The notes under the pieces were generated by a model. The model ran no database searches. It was given only the letters and a program-made list of their open reading frames with translations, and had not been told where the DNA came from. From the NCBI GenBank assembly GCA_030039525.1, contig JASHVI010000088.1:1-6985 (forward strand): a stretch of 6,985 nt of DNA, read 5' to 3'. This document shows, in pieces, positions 5,624 to 6,985 of this stretch. How positions within the stretch are numbered: position 1 is the stretch's first letter; the number at the start of each line of letters is the position of its first letter. The translations under genes were made by a program, and so were the position numbers. The stretch comes from Thermoplasmata archaeon. GTDB taxonomy: Archaea; Thermoplasmatota; Thermoplasmata; Lutacidiplasmatales; UBA184.

Positions 5624-6705
5624 TGCCTGAATTGGTGAACACTCCCCGGACAGAGGCGGAGACTGTCCGACGCATCCTTGCGGAGCTGCCCCGAGCTTGG
5701 CCGAACCTCAAGATCGAGCGGATTCTACAGGAGGTCCGGACCGGGACGAGCGATAGAGCCGACGCGGTGGCGGAGGTTGTCCTCGGGAGAATTCGGAAGG
5801 AAATCCTCCTCGAGGTCAAGTCGAGTGGGGAGCCGCGGGTCGCCGAACGAGCGATCTCGCAGCTTCGAAGGCTGGGGAGGCTTAGGCCGGGCTCCTACGG
5901 CGTCTTCGCGGCGCCCTACATCAGTGAGCGGTCCCGCGAGCTCTGCAAGTCCGAAGGGATCGGGTTCGTGGATCTCGCGGGGGACTCGTATCTGCGGTTC
6001 GCCTCGGTCCTGGTCGACCGAGTGGGTGAGGGATCCCGGAGCAAGGAACAGCGAGGGCTACGATCGATCCTCGCCCCGAAGGCGACTCGTGTGGTTCGGG
6101 CGCTGCTGAGAGACCCGGGAAAGCGGGCCACGATCTCCGGCCTCGCGGAGGCGTGCGAGATGAGTCCGGCGGGGGTCTACCTCGTGGCCGAGCTCCTGGA
6201 GTCGAAGGGATACGTCATGCGGGAAGCGGACCGCTCGATCCGAGTGACCGAACCGGCCCGCCTGCTTCGTGACTGGGCCGAGAACTGGTCGATGGAGCGA
6301 AACAGGATCTCCCGGTCTTTCTCCTTTGGACAGAGCTCGAAGGGGATCGTCGCGGACATCGCGGCCGCATCGGAGCGGCTCGGGATCGAGTACGCGCTGA
6401 CGGGAATCGCAGGCGCCTACTTCGTCGCCCCGTTCGTCCGGTCCGAGGAGGTCTGGCTGTACGTCAAGAGCGGATCCGATCGACTGGCCCAGGCTCTCGA
6501 TCTTCGCCCCGTCTCGTCGGGACCGAACGTGGTGCTCCTGGAGCCGTACGACCCCGGCGTCTTTCAGGGCGCCCGGAGCCTTGCCGGGGCGAACGTCGTC
6601 AGCGACGTGCAACTCTACGTGGACCTGCTGAACTTCCCGGGAAGGGGAAGGGAGCAGGCCGAGCGAGTTCGGGAGAAGGCGCTGACCTGGGCCATTCCAC
6701 CATGA
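5614..6705 (+). CDS. AbiEi-like type IV antitoxin / winged-helix regulator with nuclease-fold-like N-terminus
   Basis: 363 residues, three parts. Residues 12-130 resemble the restriction-endonuclease-like domain of archaeal AbiEi-type proteins: D50, then LLEVKS with E67 and K69, then Q83 fit a D...ExK...Q pattern, followed by APYISERSRELC and GFVDLAGDSYLRF. Residues about 150-215 are a winged helix-turn-helix (TISGLAEACEMSPAGVYLVAELLESKGYV). Residues 232-363 form the C-terminal domain typical of the family, with YALTGIAGAYFVAPFVR, LLEPYDPGVFQGAR and VVSDVQLYVDLLNFPGRG. The expected role is an operon repressor and antidote to an AbiEii-type nucleotidyltransferase toxin; whether the nuclease-like part cuts DNA is unknown. 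ATG 5614 fits a leaderless start 24 nt from the TATA box; ATG 5623 (Met4) is the alternative. The stop overlaps the next gene's start as ATGA. No cytoplasmic export signal. The frame is intact, unlike the partner. Confidence 0.8.
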   Translation: MLKMPELVNTPRTEAETVRRILAELPRAWPNLKIERILQEVRTGTSDRADAVAEVVLGRIRKEILLEVKSSGEPRVAERAISQLRRLGRLRPGSYGVFAAPYISERSRELCKSEGIGFVDLAGDSYLRFASVLVDRVGEGSRSKEQRGLRSILAPKATRVVRALLRDPGKRATISGLAEACEMSPAGVYLVAELLESKGYVMREADRSIRVTEPARLLRDWAENWSMERNRISRSFSFGQSSKGIVADIAAASERLGIEYALTGIAGAYFVAPFVRSEEVWLYVKSGSDRLAQALDLRPVSSGPNVVLLEPYDPGVFQGARSLAGANVVSDVQLYVDLLNFPGRGREQAERVREKALTWAIPP

Positions 6706-6979
6706 CCCCGCGCCTCGCGGCCGCCTACAGCGCGGAGCTGACGGCGCTTCGCGAATGGCGCTGCTGGAGCTGGCTCGCGCGTTGAGTCCGTATCGAGAGT
6801 CTCTGGAGCTGGTCGGGGGGTGGGTTCCCTACCTACTGCTCGAGTGCCACGGCCCGGCTCCCGAGGAGTTCGTGCCCCTCGACTCGGCCTCGACCTCCCT
6901 CCGTCCCATCCCAAACGAGGGCCCCGCCCGAGCGCGCGCGCCGCGCCCTGCGGAGGTCGTCCATTCGGGCTCTTCGTGA
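6702..6979 (+). pseudogene. Decayed AbiEii-like nucleotidyltransferase toxin (frameshifted and truncated)
   Basis: The start ATG overlaps the antitoxin stop (ATGA), the normal arrangement for translational coupling in this operon type. The first frame reads MTPRLAAAYSAELTALRE and stops at 6783-6785. Similarity resumes in another frame from 6755 as MALLELARALSPYRE and LVGGWVPYLLLE, the family's Gly-Gly N-terminal signature. The shift falls between about 6735 and 6757 and equals the loss of one base (or gain of two). Further on, where relatives would carry an HVGSxDIDL-type motif with the catalytic Asp-x-Asp, the sequence reads VPLDSASTSL, so both aspartates are absent, and a stop follows at 6977-6979. 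The rest of a normal-length toxin (250 or more residues) is missing. Not an active enzyme as it stands, unless the changes are sequencing or assembly errors. The motif comparison is from memory of the family, not a search. Confidence 0.65.
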
Positions 6980-6985
6980 CCCGCC

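Noticed and set aside
6950..6985. VVHSGSS near the window end as an alternative position of the toxin's HVGS motif
   Set aside because: A stop codon follows immediately and the spacing from LVGGWVPYLLLE is too long compared with what I expect for the family; VPLDSASTSL fits better.
1..6985. CRISPR array, insertion sequence or integrase signs
   Set aside because: No regularly spaced identical repeats, no transposase-like frame and no paired terminal repeats with target duplication were seen.

Overview
The window looks like chromosomal DNA of a high-GC archaeon, most plausibly a Thermoplasmata-type lineage (inference). The signs are short AT-rich boxes of archaeal TATA type in otherwise very GC-rich intergenic DNA, a probable leaderless start, large surface proteins rich in N-X-S/T sequons with a C-terminal membrane anchor, and repeats of the 'ESGLPxGTxW' type that I associate with Thermoplasmata surface proteins. 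No rRNA, tRNA, CRISPR array or insertion sequence was found.

Layout, all genes on the plus strand. (1) 3-1634: the 3' part of a surface protein, with YVTN-type beta-propeller repeats, three beta-rich repeats, one transmembrane anchor and a charged cytoplasmic tail. (2) 1635-2060: GC-rich gap with two hairpins and a promoter. (3) 2061-2834: a secreted protein of unknown family. (4) 2835-3405: a 571-nt gap with no credible gene but with a nested inverted-repeat structure (3121-3217) and a promoter. (5) 3406-5274: a kelch-type six-bladed propeller protein with beta-rich domains and a C-terminal anchor. (6) 5275-5613: a gap with a 16-bp perfect palindrome and, at its 3' end, an AT-rich promoter. 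(7) 5614-6705: an AbiEi-like antitoxin/regulator with a nuclease-fold-like N-terminus, a winged helix and a C-terminal domain. (8) 6702-6979: a remnant of its nucleotidyltransferase toxin partner (AbiEii-like), overlapping the antitoxin stop as ATGA, frameshifted and cut short.

The first three genes read as separate transcription units for extracellular or envelope proteins: each gap is long, and genes 2 and 3 each have their own TATA-like box. The last two are an apparent type IV toxin-antitoxin operon in which the antitoxin is intact but the toxin looks inactivated by a frameshift, loss of the expected DxD catalytic motif and an early stop. The antitoxin start codon lies inside a 19-nt near-palindrome just downstream of the TATA box, a good candidate for an autoregulatory operator. 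This regulator/operator/decayed-toxin arrangement is the part most worth a second look.
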